A DNA stretch of 36,656 nt. Source: 2-12-FULL-42-15 sp964196565. Lineage in GTDB: Bacteria > Pseudomonadota > Gammaproteobacteria > Coxiellales > Coxiellaceae. The position numbers were made by a program, and so were the translations under genes. This document shows positions 24,514 through 32,970 of this stretch, one piece after another. Numbering within the stretch: position 1 is the stretch's first letter; the number at the start of each line of letters is the position of its first letter. The stretch lies in assembly GCA_964196565.1 (NCBI GenBank), contig CAXMUH010000029.1, forward strand, positions 1 to 36,656, in the 5' to 3' direction. The notes under the pieces are model-generated. The model made no database searches. It was not told where the DNA came from and was given only the letters and a program-made list of their open reading frames with translations.

Positions 24514-25822
24514 TCGTTTCCTTATAGGGTTTACAGTAAGTCTCTCTTATAAAAAAGGCAATAACCAAACTGATGGCAAAACCCACTGGCATGATGGATA
24601 AACCCAGCTGATAATCTTTTAGCGAGTAAAGAGGATGTCCATGCACAGACTGATGATTCCAATAAACTTGGATTAAATCAGCAAAAAAGATTTGAGTATA
24701 TCCGCCCGCCATAATTAATACCGATGCCATCCCTTCCGCGGTTGCGGTAACCATGCTCGAGTTGCTCTCTGCAATTAGGGGGTAAGATATAATTTGTGCG
24801 CTCGACATAAAACCAATACCGAAAAAAAGCAGTCCTAAAGCAAACGCAGATAAATTCGGCTCAAACATTAAAACTAGAATTAATACCAGAGAGAAAACAG
24901 CACCGATGATCATCGGCGGTTTACGCCGACAAATCGTATCTGAATACCAACCCACAATCGGTGAGCCAATAATCATTCCGGCAAATAACAAACTCGTGAT
25001 CATTGAGGCTGTATTATAGGATAAATGTTGGACCTCGGTTAAATAGAAAATACCCCAAATCGCGCCCAATAAAAAAATGGGCAAGTTCATTAATGATGTA
25101 TACAACCCACCAAACCAATTCTGACGTTTGCAAAGCGTCGTTCCAAGCGCCCGCCAGAATTGACGGCCACGCAAAACATGATGTTCTGTCTGTTGTGAAG
25201 CACCCGGCGGATGATCTCTAACAAATATAATAATTAAAAATAAAAGAAAAACACCAAAGCTCGCATCCATCATTAAGGCATTACGCCAACCATAGTGAGT
25301 CATTAAAGAGGCCAGTGGTTTTTGAGCAACCATACCGCCCATCATGGCAAAGGTAACCATTAATCCAATAATTAACGCCATCTTTTTTGGCAAAAACCAA
25401 CGCGAGGCTAAACGAACACTGCCCAACAAACAAAAAGCACCTGCCAGTCCGGTCACAAAGCGTGACAACTCCATTTGCCAGACAGACCCCGCCATGGCAA
25501 AGGCAAAGGTGCAAATAATGCTAACGATCATGCCGAGGCTAATCAGTTTGCGCGTTGAGATTCTATCCAGCAACATACCTGCCGGAAACAGAAACAGAAT
25601 ATTCGCTAAAAAATACTTATCAGAAATGCTGGCCAATACCGTCGCGTCAACATGAAAGGTCTCCATCAAGCCGGGACCAATCGCATTAAACATGTTTAAC
25701 TGAATAAATATAAAGAAGAAAAAAAGTGCTGCGGAAAAACACACCACCCAAGGTTGGATACGAGAATAGCTTAAAGTTCGTTTTTGGCTGTCGAGATCAT
25801 CTTTAGCAGCTATCGATGACAT
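24479..25822 (-). CDS. MFS transporter, first of a tandem pair
   Basis: A 447-residue, 12-helix major facilitator protein. Helix 1 contains PWVVCFSAALFFFFIFIQLN, and motif A is GMLLDRISTRK (82-92). The mid-protein cytoplasmic loop carries VRDHPPG, as in its neighbour (VRDYPPE). GGAG is about 11 bases upstream of the ATG. It is transcribed first, and its last 35 bases contain the start of the second MFS gene, so the two are translated together. Likely imports or exports a small metabolite across the inner membrane; no residue visible here fixes the substrate. Confidence 0.93.
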   Translation of the reverse strand: MSSIAAKDDLDSQKRTLSYSRIQPWVVCFSAALFFFFIFIQLNMFNAIGPGLMETFHVDATVLASISDKYFLANILFLFPAGMLLDRISTRKLISLGMIVSIICTFAFAMAGSVWQMELSRFVTGLAGAFCLLGSVRLASRWFLPKKMALIIGLMVTFAMMGGMVAQKPLASLMTHYGWRNALMMDASFGVFLLFLIIIFVRDHPPGASQQTEHHVLRGRQFWRALGTTLCKRQNWFGGLYTSLMNLPIFLLGAIWGIFYLTEVQHLSYNTASMITSLLFAGMIIGSPIVGWYSDTICRRKPPMIIGAVFSLVLILVLMFEPNLSAFALGLLFFGIGFMSSAQIISYPLIAESNSSMVTATAEGMASVLIMAGGYTQIFFADLIQVYWNHQSVHGHPLYSLKDYQLGLSIMPVGFAISLVIAFFIRETYCKPYKETNGHLGQRAQYE

Positions 25823-25903
25823 TTTTCATGCATCTCCTTTAATCAATTCGCAGGCATTATAAAAGATTGCACCTGCTTTTAACACCTCTAAATTTCACCT
25901 GGC

Positions 25904-25977
25904 GTCATTCCGGCGTACGCCGGAATCTCAGTAAATTGGCACTTAATTCAAGAGATCCCTGCATACGCAGTGATGAC
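25904..25977. repeat. palindromic intergenic repeat (GTCATTCCGGCG type)
   Basis: ATTCCGGCGTACGCCGGAAT (25907-25926) is a perfect palindrome. The whole unit starts GTCATTCCGGCGTACGCCGG and, read from the other end, GTCATCACTGCGTATGCAGG, so its two ends are diverged inverted copies. It lies between tdk and the MFS pair. This repeat type is widespread in proteobacterial intergenic regions. Confidence 0.7.
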
Positions 25978-25993
25978 AATGCTGCCGAACGGG

Positions 25994-26614
25994 CTACGCA
26001 CCCACCGAATCTTCCACGGCAATGGCGTCGTTTTTCCTGCCTTGCCCCAGCCAAAAGTGTTTTCGACACGTTGCGACATAAGACTCATTGCCACCAATAT
26101 GCACCTGATCCCCGCAGCGAATGGCATTGCCATTGGCATCAATTCGCATATTCATGCTGGCTTTGCGGCCGCAATGACAAATTGTCTTAATTTCAGTCAA
26201 TACGTCTGCCCAAGCCAAAAGATACAAGCTGCCTTCAAATGGTTCACCTCGATAATCCGAGCGCAGACCATAAGCTAGCACTGGAACACCGAGCTCATCA
26301 GTGGCTTTTGCCAACTGGGCTATTTGGGCCTTAGATAAAAACTGGGCTTCATCGATTAACACGCAAGAAATGTTTGGATTTTTTGATAATCTAGAGCGAA
26401 TGTCGGCGAAAATGTCGTCATTTTTCGTGATTGGGACGGCATCTGCTTGCAAACCAATTCTTGTGCTTATTTTGCCCAATCCGTAACGATCATCAATAAT
26501 GGGCGTATACAATAAAGTATCCATGCCCTGTTCGTTATAATTATAACTTGATTGCAGTAGCGTAGTGCTTTTCCCTGCATTCATAGCTGAATAATAAAAG
26601 TGCAATTTAGCCAT
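25994..26614 (-). CDS. tdk: thymidine kinase
   Basis: Phosphorylates thymidine to dTMP in the salvage pathway. It is 206 residues of the type II (TK1-like) family. Visible are the P-loop SAMNAGKST at 9-17, the Walker B-like DEAQF at 88-92 (DEAQFL), and the zinc-binding lasso with Cys146, Cys148, Cys167 and Cys183 (ICHCGRKA, IRCGD, ATCRKHF). The substrate-loop Tyr in GNESYVATC is present. AAAGGAGAG lies a few bases before the ATG. Single gene. Nothing is missing. Confidence 0.97.
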   Translation of the reverse strand: MAKLHFYYSAMNAGKSTTLLQSSYNYNEQGMDTLLYTPIIDDRYGLGKISTRIGLQADAVPITKNDDIFADIRSRLSKNPNISCVLIDEAQFLSKAQIAQLAKATDELGVPVLAYGLRSDYRGEPFEGSLYLLAWADVLTEIKTICHCGRKASMNMRIDANGNAIRCGDQVHIGGNESYVATCRKHFWLGQGRKNDAIAVEDSVGA

Positions 26615-26961
26615 GCGGAACTCTCCTTTTCAGCGTTATCATATCCTCAAAAACCGAATAAAACAAAATGCAGCAGTTCTCGGAGACAACTTGCTGACAT
26701 TTTGTGCGACGGGGGATAATTAAGGGGGAGAGAGCGATTCTCCCCCTTAATTGCAAGTGCGAACTTGCTTCGCACGCCGCATTTAAAAACAGGAAGCAAT
26801 TCTCAAGCGTCCGCTAGCACGAGATTATTTTAAAAATATTTTTCTATATTATTGATAAATAACATTAAAAACACTCACCGAGAATTACTGAACAAAATGA
26901 CGACTATTAGCACAGGAAGTATTATAATATTCCTCCATTTGGTTAACTTGTAAGAGGCAAT
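26615..26961. repeat. intergenic region with strong hairpins
   Basis: A perfect 14-bp stem, AATTAAGGGGGAGA / TCTCCCCCTTAATT (26718-26752), with loop GAGCGAT, is followed at once by GTGCGAA / TTCGCAC (26757-26775). No run of T follows on the plus strand. A TATAAT box is at about 26929, shortly upstream of the EirA-like gene, but without a clear -35. No gene is visible. Confidence 0.6.
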
Positions 26962-27453
26962 ATGCGCTCCATTATCGCCATAGCAATCTTAAGCTTCTGT
27001 TTTGCAGCGGTTGCCGCGCCTATAGTGGCCAAACAAAAGAATACAATACCCAAAGGCTACTCCACCTGCCCGAGCCCTGATCAACTTATACATAATCCCA
27101 AGTCCATGCTATGGAGCGCCAAAGGTGGATGGAAAACCTTTAACGTGTCATTCGCTACAAAAATCAATCAGTTTTTAGGTTCCCAATGGGTGGGCGTTAA
27201 CTTAGGCAGCATCTTTTGCCTGTACCAAGGCAACAAAATGACCTTCAAAATTAAGCTAATCCATCCAGGCCTAGTTAAAAGCCCCAACACAAAACACTGG
27301 TCAAAAAATTTAGGCGGCTATAAAGACTGTGCCCCCGCCCATCATCAAGTGAAAGATTGCTTATTCGCAGACTTTAAGCCACCATCCACTGGCAACGTGA
27401 ATAATCAGCTTGATGCATTAAAAGGCACGCCCGCACAACAACTCGGATTTTAA
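26962..27453 (+). CDS. small secreted protein resembling the EirA family (Dot/Icm-associated)
   Basis: A 163-residue protein with a Sec signal peptide (MRSIIAIAILSFCFAAVAA, cleaved near residue 19). The mature part has four cysteines and the order STCPSPDQL, SAKGGWKTFNVSFATKINQFLGSQWVGVNLGSIFCLYQG, KMTFKIKL, NLGGYKDC, VKDCLF. This pattern fits, from memory, the DUF3757/EirA-type proteins of Legionella and Coxiella; EirA in Coxiella is needed for intracellular growth and linked to the type IV secretion system. The mature protein should be periplasmic and disulfide-bonded. AGAGG lies 5 bases before the ATG. The acyltransferase gene follows after 11 bases. The family name is an inference; secretion and cysteine pattern are seen. 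Confidence 0.6.
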   Translation: MRSIIAIAILSFCFAAVAAPIVAKQKNTIPKGYSTCPSPDQLIHNPKSMLWSAKGGWKTFNVSFATKINQFLGSQWVGVNLGSIFCLYQGNKMTFKIKLIHPGLVKSPNTKHWSKNLGGYKDCAPAHHQVKDCLFADFKPPSTGNVNNQLDALKGTPAQQLGF

Positions 27454-27464
27454 CCAAGGAATAG

Positions 27465-28364
27465 ATGGTGAAAAAATATTTTTTATACCCGTTACGCGGC
27501 GTTATTAGCATACTTCTTATAATACTCTCCACGGTATTTATCGCAACAAGCACGTATATCGTCGCACTGTTTGTCTACCCCATTCCTTTTAAAAAACTTC
27601 GACAAAATGGCATAAAATTCCTCTATCGATTTTCTGTTTACTGGATTGATTTGCTCAGCATTCCAATTAGACTTTCAACCTATGGTAAATTAGAAATTGA
27701 AGGGCCGGATAACCTTCAAAAAAATATTTCTTACCTTCTAATCAGCAACCATGTCAGTTACATAGATATCTTACTGCTTAGCTTCGTTATTCATCGCAAA
27801 ACACCCAGCTTTAAATTTTTTGCTAAAAGAGAATTAATCTGGACTTTGCCTTTTGCTGGACTTTCCATGTGGCTGTTAGGATATCCCTTGTTGAGACGCA
27901 GTTCGAAAAAGGAACTTCAAAGCCGCAAGGGTCGAAAACTTCGCGACATCGAAACCACGCATCGTGTTTGCCAACAGTTTATTATCCACCCAACAACTTT
28001 GGTTAATTATATTGAAGGCACGCGATTTACCCAAGAAAAAAGAATCCGCAAGCAGTCGCCATATCAAAATTTATTAAAGCCAAAAGCTGGCGGCATGGCA
28101 ACCGTATTAAATGAAATGCAAGGACATCTAGGCGGAATCATCGACGCCACACTCGTCTACAAACCTGAAAAATTATCCTTTTGGAAATTTTGCTGTGGTG
28201 ACTTTGATAAAATCGTCTGTCATTACAGAGTTATTCCTCCCACTGAGGTGCTGCAGGGCAATTATATGGAAGACCGCGAATATCGCAAGACTTTCCAAGC
28301 CTGGTTAAATAGCATTTGGCAACAAAAAGACGACCAGATCAATACAATCAAGTCAAGAATATGA
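27465..28364 (+). CDS. PlsC-family acyltransferase (YihG-like)
   Basis: A 299-residue membrane-associated acyltransferase of the 1-acylglycerol-3-phosphate acyltransferase (LPLAT) superfamily. Residues about 10-38 are transmembrane. The catalytic HX4D is NHVSYID with His96 and Asp101, and the substrate-binding motif is EGTRFT at 184-189. The FAKRELIWTLPFAG segment and lengths match the YihG/LptA-like group, which acylates lysophospholipids, better than classic PlsC (about 245 residues). It lies 11 bases downstream of the EirA-like gene and its stop overlaps the hemC start (ATGA), so all three may be co-transcribed. Confidence 0.9.
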   Translation: MVKKYFLYPLRGVISILLIILSTVFIATSTYIVALFVYPIPFKKLRQNGIKFLYRFSVYWIDLLSIPIRLSTYGKLEIEGPDNLQKNISYLLISNHVSYIDILLLSFVIHRKTPSFKFFAKRELIWTLPFAGLSMWLLGYPLLRRSSKKELQSRKGRKLRDIETTHRVCQQFIIHPTTLVNYIEGTRFTQEKRIRKQSPYQNLLKPKAGGMATVLNEMQGHLGGIIDATLVYKPEKLSFWKFCCGDFDKIVCHYRVIPPTEVLQGNYMEDREYRKTFQAWLNSIWQQKDDQINTIKSRI

Positions 28365-29284
28365 GCAAACCACAAAAACTTATTATTGCAACACGTGCAA
28401 GTCCACTCGCTTTAAAGCAGGCAGAAATTGTTAAATCAAAACTTGAAAAATTATATCCCGACATAAAAATAAGTTTCCTAACAAAAACAACCACGGGTGA
28501 TAAAAATCAACATACCGCACTCAGTGACATCGGCGGCAAAAATTTATTTGCTAAAGAACTGCAATCCGCTGTTTTGCAAAATGACGCGGATATCGCCGTT
28601 CATTCAGTCAAAGATCTTAGCGCAAAACCCATACCCGGACTCACGTTAACCGCTTTTTGCGAGCGCGAAGATCCACGCGATTGTTTTCTCTCAGAGCGCT
28701 ACTCGAGCTTTTCCGAGCTTCCAGAAAACGCCATAATAGGTACCGCAAGTCCCAGACGCCAAAGCCAGCTTTTAGCATTGCGTCCTGACCTTAAGATCAA
28801 ACTATTACGCGGCAACGTTAAAACCCGCCTCGACAAACTTGCATCTGCAGAATACGACGCCATAATTCTCGCAGCAGCAGGCCTCAATCGACTCGGCTTG
28901 TCAAATCATGTAAGTGAATATTTTAATGTGGATAGGATCATCCCGGCAATTGGCCAAGGAGCCATTGGTATTGAGTGTCGCGCCAATGACACAGTAATTC
29001 AAGAGCTCATCAAACCACTAAACCATGTACCAACCCATGTGTGCGTTAGTGCAGAGCGCGCGGTCAACGCTTACCTCAATGGGAATTGCTTTACGCCAAT
29101 TGGAGCTTATGCAACATTACAAGATAACAACCTTAATTTAACTGCCGTTGTCGGAGCCCTGGATGGCAGCACCCTTTTTAAGAGCAAAATACAAGGTTCT
29201 TCCAATGATGCAGAAAGCCTAGGCACAGAAGCGGCCATAGACCTCATAAACCAGGGGGCAAAACCATTTTTGCAAAGCTGCTGA
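28361..29284 (+). CDS. hemC: porphobilinogen deaminase (hydroxymethylbilane synthase)
   Basis: Joins four porphobilinogens into hydroxymethylbilane in heme synthesis. The start is ATG 28361 (MSKPQKLIIATRASPLALKQ), which overlaps the upstream stop as ATGA; an earlier in-frame ATG would add an unlike 15-residue leader. It is 307 residues, the usual size. Motifs include ATRASPLAL, TTTGDK, GKNLFAKEL, VHSVKDL, IGTASPRRQSQLL, LRGNVKTRLDKL and the dipyrromethane cofactor cysteine, Cys243, in NGNCFTPIG. Normally this reads GGCQVP, so the loop differs slightly but the Cys is kept. Confidence 0.97.
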   Translation: MSKPQKLIIATRASPLALKQAEIVKSKLEKLYPDIKISFLTKTTTGDKNQHTALSDIGGKNLFAKELQSAVLQNDADIAVHSVKDLSAKPIPGLTLTAFCEREDPRDCFLSERYSSFSELPENAIIGTASPRRQSQLLALRPDLKIKLLRGNVKTRLDKLASAEYDAIILAAAGLNRLGLSNHVSEYFNVDRIIPAIGQGAIGIECRANDTVIQELIKPLNHVPTHVCVSAERAVNAYLNGNCFTPIGAYATLQDNNLNLTAVVGALDGSTLFKSKIQGSSNDAESLGTEAAIDLINQGAKPFLQSC

Positions 29285-29329
29285 AAACCTCATACACTAT
29301 TATATAGGGAATAAAATTGGATACAGGGA

Positions 29330-29659
29330 ATGTATAAGATTTATTTTTATGTACCAGAAACTCATCTTGAAACTGTCAAAGAAGCACTATTTGCTTCTGG
29401 CGCAGGTAAACTTGGCAATTATGATAATTGCGCCTGGCAAACTTTAGGAACTGGGCAGTTTCGCGCACTTGAGGGTAGCCACCCCGCCATTGGCGAGCAA
29501 GATAGACTAGAAAAAGTTCAAGAATATAAAGTTGAAACGGTGTGCGAGGACAGCTTTCTTGAAATAGTCATTAATACACTTGTTGACACCCACCCTTATG
29601 AGACTCCTGCATATGGATATTGGCGTGTAACGGATGCTGGTGATGTAAAGCTAACCTGA
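29330..29659 (+). CDS. NIF3/YqfO-like protein
   Basis: A 109-residue protein, MYKIYFYVPETHLETVKEALFASGAGKLGNYDNCAWQ... with GTGQFRALEGSHPAIGEQ and the C-terminal ETPAYGYW. This is the stand-alone form of the CutA-like domain inserted in NIF3/YqfO proteins (often annotated YqfO family or NGG1p-interacting factor NIF3). The HPYETPAYG tail is diagnostic. The molecular role is unknown; GTP cyclohydrolase-related and metal-binding ideas exist for the full-length family. AGGGA immediately precedes the ATG. It sits between hemC and hemD, separated from hemD by a palindromic repeat, so it divides the usual hemCD pair. Confidence 0.85.
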   Translation: MYKIYFYVPETHLETVKEALFASGAGKLGNYDNCAWQTLGTGQFRALEGSHPAIGEQDRLEKVQEYKVETVCEDSFLEIVINTLVDTHPYETPAYGYWRVTDAGDVKLT

Positions 29660-29667
29660 AACCTAAA

Positions 29668-29759
29668 GTAGCCTGGACGGCATAGCCGGCCAGGAAGCAT
29701 CCAGCGAAGCTGGATTCATGCTTTATTCCCGGCCAAAAATAAATTTTTGTCCGGGCTAC
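29668..29759. repeat. palindromic intergenic repeat, short copy
   Basis: Starts GTAGCCTGGAC and ends GTCCGGGCTAC. On the opposite strand it matches the element at 4881-5019, sharing the AAAAATAAATTTTTGTCCGGG core and ends, but is shorter by about 47 bases. It contains CCAGCGAAGCTGG (a hairpin). It lies between the NIF3-like gene and hemD, a place where an insertion has widened the hem cluster. Confidence 0.75.
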
Positions 29760-29793
29760 ACCTATAACTAAAACGCGCCGAGCATAGTCAATT

Positions 29794-30543
29794 ATGTCAA
29801 ATCAACCGCTAAAATCTAAACATATTATTATCACCCGTCCCGCTTTACAGGCTAAGGTCTTATTTGATCGCGTCACAGAACTCGGCGGCCATCCCATTTG
29901 CATCCCCACAATTGAAATTAAAAGCATCCATATTGATCGAGAAATCCAACAATTAAAGCCCAACATTAACCCTAAAGATATTGTGATTTTCGTCAGCGCT
30001 AACGCGGTTAAGCATAGTTTGCCATTATGGCAATCACTCATAAACCTACCCACCCTGATTGCAATTGGCCCAGGAACCGCGGCGGCACTGACCGCCGCAC
30101 ATTTACCCGTTAGCAAATTACCAAAAACATATAACAGTGAAGGTTTGCTCGAACACTCATCGCTGCAAACGATTAGCGATAAAACCATCTATCTGTGCAC
30201 TGGCAAAAATTCACGGCCTTTGATTCAAACCACGCTGCAACAACGCGGGGCGCGGGTCACACCAATCATTTGCTATCAACGCCAGCCACGGGATCCATCA
30301 GCAGAAATGCTTCAAAAGCTTAAGTCTCAACCCATTGATTGTACAGTAATTACCAGTCTTGAAAGTTTAGTCAGCTGGCATCAAATGATTCAGGCCTTTA
30401 AGCTCAATTGGCTGCTTAATGTTCAAACCTTGGTTGTTAACCCTAAGCATAAACAAAAAGCGCTCGCACTTGGCTTTACCCAGGTTATGGTGAGCTTTGA
30501 CGCAACCGATAACAGCATTATTCAAGAGCTGTGTAAATTATAA
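29794..30543 (+). CDS. hemD: uroporphyrinogen-III synthase
   Basis: Closes and flips hydroxymethylbilane to uroporphyrinogen III. It has 249 residues, the usual length. The sequence of this family is poorly conserved, but the start KHIIITRPALQAKVLFDRVTELGGHPICIPTIEI, the strand/loop VIFVSANAVKHSLP, the IAIGPGTAAAL motif and the second-domain TICYQRQP are typical. No clear ribosome binding site precedes the ATG, possibly because the repeat ends nearby. It is followed by hemX and hemY in the order found in many gammaproteobacteria. Confidence 0.93.
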   Translation: MSNQPLKSKHIIITRPALQAKVLFDRVTELGGHPICIPTIEIKSIHIDREIQQLKPNINPKDIVIFVSANAVKHSLPLWQSLINLPTLIAIGPGTAAALTAAHLPVSKLPKTYNSEGLLEHSSLQTISDKTIYLCTGKNSRPLIQTTLQQRGARVTPIICYQRQPRDPSAEMLQKLKSQPIDCTVITSLESLVSWHQMIQAFKLNWLLNVQTLVVNPKHKQKALALGFTQVMVSFDATDNSIIQELCKL

Positions 30544-30622
30544 TCATTGACGGTAGAGATGCCTTTAGCGAGCGACAATGTTAAAATCGTTTAGTTAAAA
30601 AATAATTACCACAGGTGATACC

Positions 30623-31639
30623 ATGGCTGATAGCAAAACCTCCCCTAAAAACCCCAAAGTTTCACAACCAAAAAACCAGCACAAACACCGGGGCGTTTTA
30701 TTGATCGGTCTCCTTGGGATAGTGATTGCGGTCACAGCACTCATTACTGCTTTTATTACTTTTCGCGAAGTCTCAACTTATAAAGACCGCGTTAACCAAA
30801 GCCAACAATCCAGTAAGGCAATGTTCGCACAATTGAAACAAAGCCAAACTGCATTTCAAAACATCATCTCAGAAAAAATAACGAAAAACGAAACCAATCT
30901 GAATCAACTGCTGCAACAAACTTCAAATATTTCTGCAGAGTCTGCAATGCTGCAAGCAAAATATTTAATTCATTTAGCTAAACTCAATTTATACTTTCAA
31001 GCGAATGTCGGCGCCGCACTTAAACTATTGCAATTAGCACAACATCAATTAACAAATTTCCATACACCCAGCATTGAATCGCTTAAACAGAAGCTTGAAA
31101 ATGATATCATTACATTGGCTAAAGTGCCCGCGCTCAATAAACAGCAGTTATTAAACGAACTTGATGATATTATCAATCAAGTTAAGCATATCCCAATCAT
31201 TCCTAGCGCTTTGACACAACCCTCAGTGCAATCAACAACAGAAAGTAAACACTCTCATCCTTGGTGGGATAATATCAAACAAAATCTCACTAAATTAAAA
31301 TCATTTGTTATCATTTCTAAAATTGATAATCCACAAGCGTTTGCTTTTACGCCTGAGAGTAAAATGCTAACCAAGCAAAGCATATTGGCTAAGCTTGTCC
31401 AAGCAGAGTGGGCTATCCTTAACAGCCAACCTAAAATCTATAAACAAAGTCTATCCAGCGCTAAAAACATGCTAAAAACGATTGGCATGCAAAAAGCTAA
31501 CGAGGCCGAGCTTACTCAAAAACTCGACAAACTACAGATTGCTTCACCAAGCTCAACCACAGATATTGTTTTAACTTCTGATCCCACGTTTATAAGCCCC
31601 ACTCAAAATAATAAAACTGATGCTGAGGGGATAAACTAA
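30623..31639 (+). CDS. hemX: HemX-family membrane protein
   Basis: A 338-residue protein with a basic Lys/Pro-rich N-terminus, one transmembrane helix (about 24-47, GVLLIGLLGIVIAVTALITAF) and a long periplasmic helical/coiled domain (YKDRVNQSQQSSKAMFAQLKQSQ...). This is the layout of HemX (annotated uroporphyrinogen-III C-methyltransferase-like), although no methyltransferase motif is present. Together with HemD and HemY it belongs to the conserved hemCDXY order. Its exact role is unclear; a scaffolding or regulatory part in heme synthesis is often supposed. The stop overlaps the hemY ATG by one base. AGGTG lies upstream of the start. Confidence 0.88.
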   Translation: MADSKTSPKNPKVSQPKNQHKHRGVLLIGLLGIVIAVTALITAFITFREVSTYKDRVNQSQQSSKAMFAQLKQSQTAFQNIISEKITKNETNLNQLLQQTSNISAESAMLQAKYLIHLAKLNLYFQANVGAALKLLQLAQHQLTNFHTPSIESLKQKLENDIITLAKVPALNKQQLLNELDDIINQVKHIPIIPSALTQPSVQSTTESKHSHPWWDNIKQNLTKLKSFVIISKIDNPQAFAFTPESKMLTKQSILAKLVQAEWAILNSQPKIYKQSLSSAKNMLKTIGMQKANEAELTQKLDKLQIASPSSTTDIVLTSDPTFISPTQNNKTDAEGIN

Positions 31640-32820
31640 TGCGCTACCTTATTGTTGGTTTAATTCTATTGTTACTTTCTGTCTACTTAGGCATTGAGAT
31701 ATCAAAAGAACACAATTACGTTATGATCATATTTGATCATTGGGTCATTGAAAGCTCCCTTATGGTTGCTGTCGTCGTTTTAATTATTTTATTTATCATC
31801 TTGTATGTTTTATTTCGATTGATTGGCAAAGCTTCTGGGATTTCAAAGAAATATCACAGCTGGAAAAAATCAAGACGAGATCGCAAAGCTCGCGTACTAA
31901 CTCACCATGGATTATGCGAACTGGCTGAAGGTTCTTGGGCCAAGGCCGAAGAAACGCTCCTTAAAGCCGCGAGAATCAATCGAAAACCTTTAATTGATTA
32001 CTTAGCCGCTGCAAAAGCCGCGCACGCTCAAAACGCTTATGACCGCCGCGATACTTATTTGCGCCGCGCACACCAAAATGACAAAGATGCTGCTATTGCG
32101 ATCGGTTTAACCCAAGCGCAACTGCAAATAGATGGTAAGCAATGGGAACAAGCTCTAGCAACACTGCAACATTTGCAGCAACTACAGCCCAATCATGGCT
32201 TCACCCTAAAATTACTCGCTCATGTTTATATTGAATTAAAAGAATGGTCTAACTGTCAAAAGCTGCTCCAACCTTTAAAAAAAATAAAAGCACTTCCAAA
32301 AAAAGATTATCAAGAATTGGAGCATAAAGTTTATTTAGAATTGCTGATATGCGCCGCTGAAAAAGAGCCCGAGACTTTAAATACCTTTTGGAAATCAATG
32401 CCCCGCGAATATCAGCAGGACACAAAATTTATTTATAACTACATTAAAGCACTTTTAAAATGGAAGCAGGATGAACCCGCAGCACTTCTAATTGAAACAT
32501 CTGTAAAAAAACAATGGAGCAGTGATTTAGTTGAGCTTTATAGCCAGGTTCGCATTGAGAATACAAGCAAACAATTGCAAACGGCTGAGCATTGGCATAA
32601 GAAACATCCCAACGATCCAGCACTGTTGTTATGCCTTGGCGAACTGAGTGTGCGCGAAAAGCTTTGGGGTAAATCAGAAGAATTCTTTAAGCAAAGCATC
32701 AGCATTGCCCCAAGTACAGAAAGCTATATCAAGCTCGGTAATTTATATGAAATAATCGGTGAAAGTGAAAAAGCCGAGGCCTGCTTTAAAGAGACCTTGA
32801 AGTTGATTCAAACTTTGTAA
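31639..32820 (+). CDS. hemY: HemY-family TPR membrane protein
   Basis: A 393-residue protein with two N-terminal transmembrane helices (about 3-21 and 38-62) followed by tetratricopeptide repeats (about 85-390), for example LCELAEGSWAKAEETLLKAARIN and LGNLYEIIGESEKAEACFKETLKLI. This is the HemY N-terminal domain plus TPR layout. It lies directly after hemX with a TAATG overlap. It is the gammaproteobacterial HemY, not the same-named Bacillus coproporphyrinogen oxidase. The function is unknown; TPRs suggest protein-protein contact on the cytoplasmic or periplasmic face. A hairpin follows the gene. Confidence 0.9.
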   Translation: MRYLIVGLILLLLSVYLGIEISKEHNYVMIIFDHWVIESSLMVAVVVLIILFIILYVLFRLIGKASGISKKYHSWKKSRRDRKARVLTHHGLCELAEGSWAKAEETLLKAARINRKPLIDYLAAAKAAHAQNAYDRRDTYLRRAHQNDKDAAIAIGLTQAQLQIDGKQWEQALATLQHLQQLQPNHGFTLKLLAHVYIELKEWSNCQKLLQPLKKIKALPKKDYQELEHKVYLELLICAAEKEPETLNTFWKSMPREYQQDTKFIYNYIKALLKWKQDEPAALLIETSVKKQWSSDLVELYSQVRIENTSKQLQTAEHWHKKHPNDPALLLCLGELSVREKLWGKSEEFFKQSISIAPSTESYIKLGNLYEIIGESEKAEACFKETLKLIQTL

Positions 32821-32864
32821 GAGACTAAATAGGGCAGCTGTTATTCACTTAGCCTTATTTTTTA

Positions 32865-32904
32865 TGACAGGCGTGCATCCATCTATTCTATTGCACGCCC
32901 GTCA
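32865..32904. terminator. hairpin after the hem cluster, probable terminator
   Basis: TGACAGGCGTGCA (32865-32877) pairs with TGCACGCCCGTCA (32892-32904) with one mismatch, followed by CATTTTAC. It lies 45 bases after the hemY stop and about 65 bases downstream of the 3' end of the minus-strand gene at 32971, so it could serve both directions. Confidence 0.6.
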
Positions 32905-32970
32905 CATTTTACACCAAATCTAAGTGCTCTCGTTATTTTTTACTTTGCATGAGATATATCATCAAATCCT

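Noticed and set aside
24053..25655. Plus-strand frames opposite the MFS pair
   Set aside because: Complement of hydrophobic transmembrane codons, Lys/Pro-rich and without homology-like motifs.
25867..26278. Plus-strand frames of about 100 codons over the 3' part of tdk
   Set aside because: Antisense to tdk, which has all kinase motifs; no ribosome binding site.
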